Shown here one piece after another: positions 1 through 5,416 of a DNA stretch of 6,013 bases (position 1 is the stretch's first letter; each line of letters starts with the position of its first letter). The stretch is from Candidatus Omnitrophota bacterium. GTDB taxonomy: Bacteria > Omnitrophota > Gorgyraeia > Gygaellales > Profunditerraquicolaceae. The translations under genes were made by a program, and so were the position numbers. Location of the stretch: positions 1 through 6,013 of the forward strand of contig JAHISH010000111.1 of assembly GCA_018818365.1 (NCBI GenBank). The letters are read 5' to 3'. Below the pieces are notes generated by a model. It was not told where the DNA came from and did no database searches. It was given only the letters and a program-made list of their open reading frames with translations.

Positions 1-294
1 ATACAGCTGACACTCAAAAGGCCGGATATCATAAATCTTACAGGCGTTATCTTCCATCACTAAAAACGGGCAGAGGAAATTCTCATGCCCCTGATGCGCT
101 ACCGGCCGTATCCGCCTTTCAAGAGAGATCATTACCGCAGGAAGTTCTTTATTATCTAAAAGATCCTGTATCTCTTCATCAAGAAGACACGGAGCCCAGA
201 CCGAATCCGCTTCCGCAAACCGGCAGCACCCCTGACACTTCAGACAAAATTCCTGAGGAACAAATTGGTTAAACCGTACCGCCCTTTTCTTCAT
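1..294 (-). CDS. YkgJ-family cysteine-cluster protein (putative Fe-S/Zn-chelating domain), 3' end cut by window edge
   Basis: This gene runs off the left edge, so only its first 98 codons are visible. The translation begins MKKRAVRFNQFVPQEFCLKC and carries the YkgJ/CxxCxxCC signature: Cys17, Cys20, Cys23 and Cys24 (CLKCQGCC), then Cys75 in CPFL, Cys85 in CKIYDIRP and Cys95 in FECQLY. The spacing and the IYDIRPFEC block are typical of the family annotated as putative zinc- or iron-chelating domain proteins. These are presumed to bind a metal or Fe-S cluster, and their biochemical role is largely unknown. The start is uncertain. ATG at 294 has only a distant purine stretch, while an in-frame GTG at 309 has GGGAG about 11 bases upstream and would add five residues. 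An in-frame stop at 328-330 limits any further extension. It lies 53 bases downstream of the tRNA-binding gene and may be co-transcribed with it. A functional link to the nickel genes is not evident. Confidence 0.85.
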   Translation of the reverse strand, partial: MKKRAVRFNQFVPQEFCLKCQGCCRFAEADSVWAPCLLDEEIQDLLDNKELPAVMISLERRIRPVAHQGHENFLCPFLVMEDNACKIYDIRPFECQLY

Positions 295-322
295 GTATAC
301 TTTCGCCACCTCAAAAACCGCT

Positions 323-344
323 CCCTTTTAGGATACAAAAAGGG
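323..344 (-). terminator. Weak hairpin between the tRNA-binding gene and the YkgJ-like gene
   Basis: CCCTTTT and AAAAGGG form a perfect 7-bp inverted repeat around an 8-base loop. It starts four bases after the tRNA-binding gene's stop codon. In the transcribed direction a run of five T follows five bases after the stem. Only three of seven pairs are G-C, so this would be at most a weak or partial terminator. It could equally be a chance A/T-rich stem. Confidence 0.3.
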
Positions 345-347
345 TCT

Positions 348-668
348 TCATTTCACTGTACTGCCCAATTTCACCTGACGCTGAGGGCTGATAATCGTTA
401 TCCCTATTTCATCGGAGGAAGCCAGAAGCATCCCTTGGCTCTCTACTCCCCGCAACATTGCAGGCTCAAGATTATCGACTACGACCACTTGTTTGCCGAT
501 TAGATCTTCCTTGGTATACGAAGCCTTAATCCCCGCAACTACCTGTTTTGTCCTCTCTCCCAAATCCAGAATAATCACATATAAGCGATCGGCATTGGGA
601 TGATCGTTAACCTCTTTGATTTCAGCAACTTTTAACTCTAGCTTCCGGAAATCTTCAATAGTAATCAT
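348..668 (-). CDS. Stand-alone tRNA-binding OB-fold protein, methionyl-tRNA synthetase beta-subunit type
   Basis: This 106-residue protein is a complete EMAPII/Arc1p-like tRNA-binding domain (Pfam tRNA_bind type). It matches the C-terminal appendix of bacterial methionyl-tRNA synthetase, here encoded as a free polypeptide. Diagnostic blocks are DFRKLELKVAEI (6-17), DHPNADRLY (22-30), VVAGIK (43-48), GKQVVVV (58-64) and NLEPAMLRGVESQGMLLA (66-83). In MetRS this module dimerises and raises tRNA affinity, and a free version could act in trans on a MetRS encoded elsewhere. CsaA-like chaperone proteins share the fold, but the LRGVESQGMLLA wording favours the MetRS type. I chose ATG at 668 because AAGGAG sits 7 bases upstream and the family begins near this point. 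A GTG 33 bases further upstream would add an unlikely MLLWCERRREG leader. It follows nikO by 81 bases and has its own promoter, so it is probably not functionally part of the nickel operon. Confidence 0.9.
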   Translation of the reverse strand: MITIEDFRKLELKVAEIKEVNDHPNADRLYVIILDLGERTKQVVAGIKASYTKEDLIGKQVVVVDNLEPAMLRGVESQGMLLASSDEIGITIISPQRQVKLGSTVK

Positions 669-691
669 ACCCTCTCTCCTTCTTTCGCACC

Positions 692-720
692 ATAATAGCA
701 CGCCTACCTTAAAAACTCAA
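692..720 (-). promoter_or_regulatory. Predicted sigma70-type promoter for the tRNA-binding gene
   Basis: Reading on the minus strand, TTGAGT (720-715) is followed after 17 bases by TATTAT (697-692). That is four of six and five of six matches to the -35 and -10 consensus at the optimal spacing. Transcription would begin near 685, giving a leader under 20 bases that still contains the AAGGAG ribosome binding site. This suggests that the downstream pair of genes is expressed independently of nikMNQO. Confidence 0.5.
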
Positions 721-749
721 TATGAAAAGGAACGTAGGAACTCTATAAA

Positions 750-1517
750 TTATACGACAGGCTTTTTTGGGGTGGAACAGGCTGGACAACGTTGCATGGC
801 AAGCGGCCTTTCTAAGCTGCTTGCGCGCAGTAACTCCTCATTTTGTAGAATTTCTTTTGTCTTCCCGTCAGCGGTTACTTGGCCGCAATGCAAGACAACG
901 GTACGCTCACAGACATCCAAAGCCATATCCAGGTCATGGGTGGCAATGATCTTGGTATGTTGAAAGGTCTTCAGTAACTCAATCAACCGCCTTCTTGAGC
1001 GGGGATCAAGGCTGGAAGTAGGCTCATCCATTACCAGTATATCCGGAGACATGGCCAAGACCGTCGCAATGGCAACCGAACGCTTTTCTCCCTGAGACAG
1101 TTTATACGGAGGACGTTTTGTCAGGTGCGCTACTCCGACGGTCTCCAGTGCCTGGGTGACCGCGCGCAAGACCTCTTGTTTCTCTAAACCAAGATTCAAC
1201 GGACCGAACGCCACGTCGTCAAATACCGTAGGCATGAACAACTGATCATCGGGATTCTGAAAGACCATTCCTACGCTGCGCCGGACCGCATTCAGATTCT
1301 TCGGGGTCAATAGATAATCGCCAATTCGCAGTGTGCCTCGAGATGCGGATAAATAACCGTTCAGATGCAGCAACAGCGTTGACTTTCCTGCGCCATTCTC
1401 TCCGACAAGCGCAACCGATTCTCCGTGAGAGATATGAAAAGATACCCCGCGCAATCCCACCGTACCATCCGGATAGGCGTAATGCAGATCAGCTGCTTCC
1501 ACAATATGGTGGCTCAT
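750..1517 (-). CDS. nikO: Nickel ECF transporter ATPase subunit (NikO/CbiO)
   Basis: This is the 255-residue ABC ATPase that powers the nickel energy-coupling-factor transporter on the cytoplasmic face of the inner membrane. All catalytic motifs are present: Walker A GENGAGKST (39-47), Q-loop FQNPDDQ (86-92), signature LSQGEKR (140-146), Walker B ILVMDEP (160-166) with Glu165, D-loop SSLD (168-171) and the switch histidine in THD (193-195). FQNPDDQLF and VFDDVAFGP are characteristic of CbiO/EcfA-type ATPases. Only one ATPase is encoded, so it should work as a homodimer, as is known for group I nickel/cobalt ECF systems. The ATG overlaps the nikQ stop in ATGA (1514-1517), indicating translational coupling; only a weak GGGA lies upstream. 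The C-terminal tail ends with a Cys244-Pro-Ala-Cys247 pair. Nickel rather than cobalt is inferred from the NikMN partner and the neighbouring nikR. Confidence 0.93.
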   Translation of the reverse strand: MSHHIVEAADLHYAYPDGTVGLRGVSFHISHGESVALVGENGAGKSTLLLHLNGYLSASRGTLRIGDYLLTPKNLNAVRRSVGMVFQNPDDQLFMPTVFDDVAFGPLNLGLEKQEVLRAVTQALETVGVAHLTKRPPYKLSQGEKRSVAIATVLAMSPDILVMDEPTSSLDPRSRRRLIELLKTFQHTKIIATHDLDMALDVCERTVVLHCGQVTADGKTKEILQNEELLRASSLERPLAMQRCPACSTPKKPVV

Positions 1518-2326
1518 TGGAATAATCCCATAATTACGTCCCCTATCTTCAAGGAAACGTTAAAAAACCTTAACAGCACAAAAACAAAGAGCCACGCTGA
1601 CGCAAAGACAACTTCTTGGCACCGAATCTTCGACGACCTGATGATGCGGATATGGCCGTCAAAACCTCGGCAGCACATCGCGCGGTAAATACGCTCTGCG
1701 CGGTCGAGCGTACGCAGCAAAAGATGCCCTGCCAACGAAATAAAATTCCTCAACCCCATTGCGGAGGCATTGAAGGCACGAAGGGACCGCGCCCGTACCA
1801 TGCGTTCCGCTTCATCAGTCAAAACAAAAATATACCGATAAAAGAACAAAAGCTGGACGACAAAAGCCTTTGGCACGCCCAGTTGCAATAATGCCTCGCA
1901 TACGCGGTTAAAGCCGGTCAAGGATACTAATATAAGCGCGGCAGTAACGGTTAATACGAAACGCAGGAGAATGGATAAAAAAGAGACCCATCCGCCGGGA
2001 ATACCTATCGCGCCGATATGGAAAATGATTTCCCGGTCTACCAAGGGATTAAAGATCCCGACTAAGACGGCAAAGGGGCAAACAAGAAACGCTTTCTTCA
2101 GTAAATATTCCGCGGGAAGGCCCCCAATAGAAATCAAAGCCACCGGATAGATAAAAAACGGAATCAATACCGCAAGCGCATATTTGTCAAAAGAGACTAC
2201 CGTAATGATGAATGCACACGTGGTGATTAATTTCGCTCGCGGGTCCAAATGATGCAAGGAACTGTCCCCGGCGGCCAAGGTATCCAAATACCCGATATCA
2301 AATGAATTTTTTCCGATATTGTTCAT
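1514..2326 (-). CDS. nikQ: Nickel ECF transporter transmembrane T subunit (NikQ/CbiQ)
   Basis: This 270-residue inner-membrane protein is the CbiQ/EcfT-type coupling subunit that links substrate-binding NikMN to the ATPase NikO. The N-terminal LDPRAKL block (27-33) is the family hallmark. Hydrophobic segments lie around 34-68, 76-95, 113-136, 153-170 and 243-258. The cytoplasmic coupling helices carry the two short Ala/Cys-Arg-X motifs: RARSLRAF (178-185) and the CCRGF block (218-222) after ERIYRAM. These arginines are known to dock into the ATPase dimer. The length is close to the usual 230-270 residues. It begins 10 bases after the nikMN stop, with a GAAGGTG ribosome binding site that overlaps that stop codon. 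It ends inside the nikO start codon. Confidence 0.92.
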   Translation of the reverse strand: MNNIGKNSFDIGYLDTLAAGDSSLHHLDPRAKLITTCAFIITVVSFDKYALAVLIPFFIYPVALISIGGLPAEYLLKKAFLVCPFAVLVGIFNPLVDREIIFHIGAIGIPGGWVSFLSILLRFVLTVTAALILVSLTGFNRVCEALLQLGVPKAFVVQLLFFYRYIFVLTDEAERMVRARSLRAFNASAMGLRNFISLAGHLLLRTLDRAERIYRAMCCRGFDGHIRIIRSSKIRCQEVVFASAWLFVFVLLRFFNVSLKIGDVIMGLFQ

Positions 2327-2336
2327 TATGGCACCT

Positions 2337-3371
2337 TCAGGATTGACCCTTACGGCGTCTAAGCCCTACCCCCATCAAAACCACCATAAAAAGAGTCAAG
2401 CTTCCTCCCACCAAACCGGAAACAGAAGTTCCCGGATCAACGGCAGGCCAAGGGGCCTTTGCGTCGGCGCCTGGCGTTTTCTCATCCTCACTTTTCTTAA
2501 TACTATAATCCGGCAAGAATGCGGTCTTCTCTTGCACCTTTGCCAAAGCAACATGGAGGTTGTGTGGGGTTTCTAATTCTTCTTTCCCTGTTGTCCTGAA
2601 TATCGCCCACTCCAATCCATCGGGATTGCTTGATGCGAACCAACTCAAAGTCCCTCCTGCAATCACCGCAGCAGCAAACAGTCCTACAAGGACTTTTTTC
2701 ATGCTGACTTTGCCGATGGGAACCGCATTCCTGGAAGCACGTACTATCTCCGACCGCGCCTTCCAGACAAAGGTGACTACCGCGGCAGTAACTAGCCCTT
2801 CCACGATTCCGATGGCAAGGTGAATTGGCTGCATCAAAAGCACAAAAGTATGAAAGGGGAGTTCCGATATCCCGGAAAAAACCGTCTCAAGTACCACACT
2901 CAATGCCCCCAACTGCAATCCGACTATTGCGGAGATAACCGCCCCCACAAGAATCCTTCCTTGTGTAGATTTCTGACCGACAACTCTACGGTAGATTAAC
3001 GGATACGCAACAAAACAGGAGAAAAAACCTAAGTTAAAAATGTTGCATCCTAAGGCAAGAAGGCCTCCGTCAGCGAAAAAGAGCGCCTGGACGATCAATA
3101 CCGATGCCATAACCAAAAATGCCGCATAGGGGCCAAGCAAAATTGCCAGAATCATTCCTCCGCCTAAATGCCCGCTTGAGCCGGTTGCGGGGATAGTAAA
3201 ATTAATCATCTGAGCTGCGAAAATAAAAGCTCCTAATACTCCCATAAGGGGAACCTTACGGTCATCCGCTTCAATACTGACCTTCTTCGCACTGTACGCG
3301 ATAAGCCCCGCGGTAGCGGTCCACATCACGCCGCCTACCGCCGGTGAAATTAACGCATCCGCCATATGCAT
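2337..3371 (-). CDS. nikMN: Nickel ECF transporter substrate-specific subunit, NikM-NikN fusion
   Basis: This 344-residue inner-membrane protein captures Ni2+ and fuses two domains. Residues 1-205 are the CbiM/NikM S-component, with about six or seven hydrophobic segments. Residues 225-344 are a NikN-like module: a membrane helix (about 227-246), the PDGLE motif at 250-254, a polar extracytoplasmic loop, and a final helix (about 318-337) followed by RRRK. In the solved NikM2 structure nickel is held by the amino group of Met1, His2 and one internal histidine. Here Met1-His2 and His68 (SSGHLGGG) match, and this supports the ATG at 3371 over the ATG two codons later (MHMADALISP). An AAGGAG ribosome binding site lies 8 bases upstream. 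It is the first gene of a three-gene operon. Cobalt cannot be excluded from the protein alone, but the fused NikN and nearby nikR favour nickel. Confidence 0.93.
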   Translation of the reverse strand: MHMADALISPAVGGVMWTATAGLIAYSAKKVSIEADDRKVPLMGVLGAFIFAAQMINFTIPATGSSGHLGGGMILAILLGPYAAFLVMASVLIVQALFFADGGLLALGCNIFNLGFFSCFVAYPLIYRRVVGQKSTQGRILVGAVISAIVGLQLGALSVVLETVFSGISELPFHTFVLLMQPIHLAIGIVEGLVTAAVVTFVWKARSEIVRASRNAVPIGKVSMKKVLVGLFAAAVIAGGTLSWFASSNPDGLEWAIFRTTGKEELETPHNLHVALAKVQEKTAFLPDYSIKKSEDEKTPGADAKAPWPAVDPGTSVSGLVGGSLTLFMVVLMGVGLRRRKGQS

Positions 3372-3397
3372 AGCAAAGACTCCTTTCCTTGAGCAGA

Positions 3398-3427
3398 CGA
3401 CTTACGCAACGATAGTTCCGTAAGTCG
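3398..3427 (-). promoter_or_regulatory. Perfect inverted repeat upstream of nikMN, candidate NikR operator
   Basis: CGACTTACG and CGTAAGTCG form a 9-bp perfect inverted repeat around 12 bases, 27 bases upstream of the nikMN start codon. Written in NikR format it is GACTTAC-N14-GTAAGTC. This keeps the TTAC/GTAA core and spacing of the GTGTTAC-N14-GTAACAC motif I recall for deltaproteobacterial NikR. It differs at two symmetric positions per half and resembles the sites upstream of nikR and the porin. No convincing sigma70 promoter is visible beside it. It could instead act as an RNA hairpin, because the outer bases GCAGACG and CGTCTGC (3393-3399 and 3438-3444) can also pair. Confidence 0.45.
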
Positions 3428-3428
3428 T

Positions 3429-3442
3429 AGACGAAGCCGTCT
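3429..3442 (-). repeat. Small tetraloop hairpin nested beside the nikMN palindrome
   Basis: AGACG and CGTCT form a 5-bp stem around four bases immediately upstream of the 9-bp palindrome. The same CGTCT segment can instead pair with CAGACG on the far side of the palindrome, so the two folds compete. The function is unknown and it may simply reflect a short duplication. Confidence 0.35.
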
Positions 3443-3450
3443 GCGAATTG

Positions 3451-3490
3451 ATCCCCGCCGCTTTGCTTCGCAAAGCGAAGCAGCGGGGAT
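3451..3490 (-). terminator. Long bulged hairpin after the porin gene, possible terminator or attenuator
   Basis: Twelve bases after the porin stop codon, ATCCCCGC (3451-3458) pairs with GCGGGGAT (3483-3490), enclosing 24 bases. These bases can form either of two perfect 8-bp hairpins with 3-base loops (3459-3477 or 3464-3482). Either way the result is a roughly 16-bp, very G-C-rich stem with a 5-base bulge. Placement right after the porin fits a transcript end. There is no T-run after the stem (the minus strand continues CAATTCGC), so it is not a canonical intrinsic terminator. It may stabilise the porin mRNA or lower read-through into nikMNQO. Confidence 0.5.
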
Positions 3491-3502
3491 AAGTTCGCGC
3501 AC

Positions 3503-4873
3503 TTAAAAATCCACCTGCGCCCTTAATCCACCTACAAAGATGCCGTTTGTATCGTCGAAAACATCCCTGCCGAACGGATTAAAAATATACTGAAAATCTG
3601 GAGTAATGGCCAAATGATCGTTTACATAAATACGGTAATACGCTTCAAGATGGCTTTCGGTCTTTGCGCGCCTTCCGGGATCAGGGGCTAACAAACTGCC
3701 CGCCTTCTTATACTCATCCGAAGGAATAACCTGTCCTACGGCAAAGGCAAGTATATCTTTTTCTCTTCCCCACGGTTCTCCTTCAACCTGTACGCCCGCG
3801 CTCCATGACTGCGCTAAAGAAAAATTCCCTCCCCCTGTTGCCGCAATCTCTGGATTGTACACCCGAGGATTCTGCCAGCCCCAGCGGGTAAACAGTGTTA
3901 CCGATTCTGTCACTTTCTGATCGAAGCTTACGCCAAAACCATAAGAATGTTCCTTGGTCTTGGTCTCATCATACCATTGTGTGTGATACGCATTATTGTG
4001 CCAACCATAGAAACGGTAGTGCCCGGGAAGGTCAAAGATATTGGGCGTAAAGGTTACTTGCCCGATGGTAAAAAGATTATCCCCTATTTTCTCCCAATCA
4101 TTATCGCCGTCAAATACCCCATAGCCTACTTCAAGATGCTCCCAAGGTAGATATGCAAGACGCAAGCCCGCGCTATTGTCGGAAAATTCGATTACTGGAG
4201 AATTGCGAAAGATTCTTCCTAAGAACTGTGTTGTTTCATCATTTGCTATTTCGTTATTGTCAAAATACGCGGTCGGATCGAGTTTCCCGAAAACCAATGA
4301 GCTTTTATCGTTTGCAAAACGCTGCTCGTACCAAAATTCAGTCATACGCACGTTTTCATCATCATCCGCGTCGCGATTGACATTGGAATAAAGCGTTAAA
4401 TTATCCTCTAACCCGCTTCCTTTACCAGTTTCAAGATGCAAGAATGCCTTCCCCGAGGATTCTTCAAACTCTTTAGCAATAGTAATGTCTGCGGAATAGG
4501 ATGCGTCACTACGGGATCCCTTCTTTGGGACATCAACAGTAGCGTCATTTACGTTCTGGGTCCCCTGTACAATCATCGTAGCGCCCGCACCTATCGTGAG
4601 ACCTTCAGTGATACTCATGGGAGCACCTTCCTGGCGGTGAAGAAGAGTATCAAAACGACTCAGTTTCGACTCGTACTCCTCGATTTTTTTACTCTGAGTG
4701 AGCATACATTTACTTTGTTCGTTAATACACTGGTCCTGTGCCGCAACCTGCTGCTCAAGTACATCTACGCGCGCTTCAAGCTTGCGCACCATCTCCTTGA
4801 GTCCCTCGTCCTCCGCCCGCGCAAAACCGCTCCATGCAAAACAAAATAATACCGCGATAGCCACTCTCTTCAT
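3503..4873 (-). CDS. OprB-family outer-membrane porin with N-terminal coiled coil; candidate nickel porin
   Basis: This 456-residue protein has a signal peptide (MKRVAIAVLFCFAWSGFARA, cleavage expected after the ARA at 18-20). A heptad-patterned coiled coil follows (about 25-81: L25, V29, L32, V36, L39, V43, I50), with Cys49 and Cys56 one heptad apart. From about residue 88 to the end the sequence is beta-barrel-like. It carries the OprB-type block GKLDPTAYFDNNE (196-208) continuing into ANDETTQFL, the C-terminal block LAITPDFQYIFNP, and a terminal Phe as in BAM-assembled barrels. OprB porins are usually annotated as carbohydrate-selective, but cyanobacterial relatives with an N-terminal SLH/coiled-coil region are implicated in iron uptake. 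Here the gene sits between nikR and nikMNQO behind a NikR-like site, so outer-membrane nickel passage is inferred, not shown. GAGGA lies 7 bases before the ATG. Family assignment is firm; substrate is open. Confidence 0.88.
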   Translation of the reverse strand: MKRVAIAVLFCFAWSGFARAEDEGLKEMVRKLEARVDVLEQQVAAQDQCINEQSKCMLTQSKKIEEYESKLSRFDTLLHRQEGAPMSITEGLTIGAGATMIVQGTQNVNDATVDVPKKGSRSDASYSADITIAKEFEESSGKAFLHLETGKGSGLEDNLTLYSNVNRDADDDENVRMTEFWYEQRFANDKSSLVFGKLDPTAYFDNNEIANDETTQFLGRIFRNSPVIEFSDNSAGLRLAYLPWEHLEVGYGVFDGDNDWEKIGDNLFTIGQVTFTPNIFDLPGHYRFYGWHNNAYHTQWYDETKTKEHSYGFGVSFDQKVTESVTLFTRWGWQNPRVYNPEIAATGGGNFSLAQSWSAGVQVEGEPWGREKDILAFAVGQVIPSDEYKKAGSLLAPDPGRRAKTESHLEAYYRIYVNDHLAITPDFQYIFNPFGRDVFDDTNGIFVGGLRAQVDF

Positions 4874-4906
4874 TGCCGCATCCTCATTGCTACGTTTTCT
4901 ACTTTC

Positions 4907-4934
4907 GTGCTACGAATGTGCAAAAAAATAATAC
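4907..4934 (-). promoter_or_regulatory. Candidate NikR operator upstream of the porin, overlapping a -10-like element
   Basis: On the minus strand the sequence reads GTATTAT-N14-GTAGCAC, an imperfect inverted repeat. Its halves differ from GTGTTAC and GTAACAC by two bases and one base respectively, at the 14-base spacing I recall for deltaproteobacterial-type NikR sites. It ends 33 bases upstream of the porin ATG. The left half contains TATTAT, a five-of-six match to a -10 box, although no good -35 is seen at 17 bases. The GTAGCAC half is identical to the half-site upstream of nikR and belongs to a 12-base identity. This suggests the porin responds to NikR; binding is inferred. Confidence 0.5.
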
Positions 4935-4937
4935 CCC

Positions 4938-5354
4938 CTATGCCAGATTTCTCCCTGTGCTGGACATACTTAAGGTTCCGTGCTTAACCCCCTTAATCGA
5001 GCGCAAGGTATCCGCCAGCTCTTGCGCCTTCTTGGCATCTCCTTTGACGGCAATAATCTCCAGACAGTTATGGTGGTCAAGATGGATATGTTGGGTTGAG
5101 ATAATTGCCTTTTGGTAATGATGCTGGATATCAGTAATCTTCTCAAGAAGCTCTCGTTTGTGGTGATCATAGATCAGGGTAATCGCTCCGGAAATCTCGC
5201 CGTCCCCCTGCCATTCTTGACGCACCAGGTCTTCGCGGATTAAATCGCGGATTGCCTCAGACCTATTGGTATAACGTTTCCTATGCAGCAGGGAATCGAA
5301 TTTCTTCAATAACTCCTCCTCCAGGGAAACGCCGAAACGGATAAGTTTTGCCAT
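4938..5354 (-). CDS. nikR: Nickel-responsive transcriptional regulator NikR
   Basis: This 138-residue protein is a full-length NikR: an N-terminal ribbon-helix-helix DNA-binding domain and a C-terminal ACT-like nickel-binding domain. Residues 1-45 (MAKLIRFGVSLEEELLKKFD onward) form the RHH, with the conserved NRSEAIRDLIRE helix (Glu33 and Asp37 match the E. coli potassium-site residues). The four high-affinity nickel ligands known from E. coli NikR (His76, His87, His89, Cys95) align with His78, His89, His91 and Cys97 here, in QHHY and HIHLDHHNC. Nickel-bound NikR represses nickel uptake genes. I chose ATG at 5354 since the family begins at MAKLIRFG; a TTG three codons upstream is possible. 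No ribosome binding site is visible, so translation may be weak. A promoter and an operator-like repeat sit directly upstream. The porin follows after 64 bases with no terminator between, and nikMNQO lies beyond it. Confidence 0.95.
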   Translation of the reverse strand: MAKLIRFGVSLEEELLKKFDSLLHRKRYTNRSEAIRDLIREDLVRQEWQGDGEISGAITLIYDHHKRELLEKITDIQHHYQKAIISTQHIHLDHHNCLEIIAVKGDAKKAQELADTLRSIKGVKHGTLSMSSTGRNLA

Positions 5355-5364
5355 AGCAATCAAA

Positions 5365-5391
5365 GTATTACGATTTTTATTATTGTAGCAC
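5365..5391 (-). promoter_or_regulatory. Candidate NikR operator controlling nikR itself
   Basis: The minus strand reads GTGCTAC-N13-GTAATAC. Each half differs by one base from GTGTTAC / GTAACAC, the deltaproteobacterial-type NikR motif as I recall it, and the 13-base spacing is allowed there. The site covers the -10 box and the predicted transcription start and ends 10 bases before the ATG, an ideal position for repression. Negative autoregulation by NikR is inferred. Confidence 0.6.
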
Positions 5392-5409
5392 GAAAGAAAG
5401 AGGAGTCAA
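5382..5409 (-). promoter_or_regulatory. Predicted sigma70-type promoter of nikR
   Basis: On the minus strand TTGACT (5409-5404) and TACAAT (5387-5382) are separated by 16 bases; each matches five of six consensus positions. Transcription would start near 5375, leaving a leader of about 20 bases with no purine-rich ribosome binding site. The -10 box shares its TAC with the GTGCTAC half of the operator-like repeat. Confidence 0.6.
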
Positions 5410-5416
5410 GACGTAT

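Noticed and set aside
695..701. GTGCTAT on the minus strand as a NikR half-site in front of the tRNA-binding gene
   Set aside because: No matching GTA-type half lies 13 or 14 bases downstream; the bases there are the purine-rich ribosome binding site.
3372..3502. Cobalamin riboswitch upstream of the cbiM-like gene
   Set aside because: The region is only 131 bases, is accounted for by two hairpins, and shows no B12-box-like conserved segment. NikR-type control fits better.
4436..4849. Long plus-strand open frame opposite the start of the porin
   Set aside because: It is antisense to a well-supported porin with signal peptide and family motifs, and its translation resembles no family I recognise. 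It is a shadow frame, as are the other plus-strand frames.
4935..4960. Terminator between nikR and the porin
   Set aside because: There is a T7 run at 4922-4928 on the minus strand but no G-C-rich stem in front of it. The T run falls inside the operator-like repeat.
5352..5363. TTG at 5363 as the nikR start
   Set aside because: The MAKLIRFG N-terminus from the ATG at 5354 is the usual NikR beginning, and the TTG has no ribosome binding site and would lie closer to the operator.
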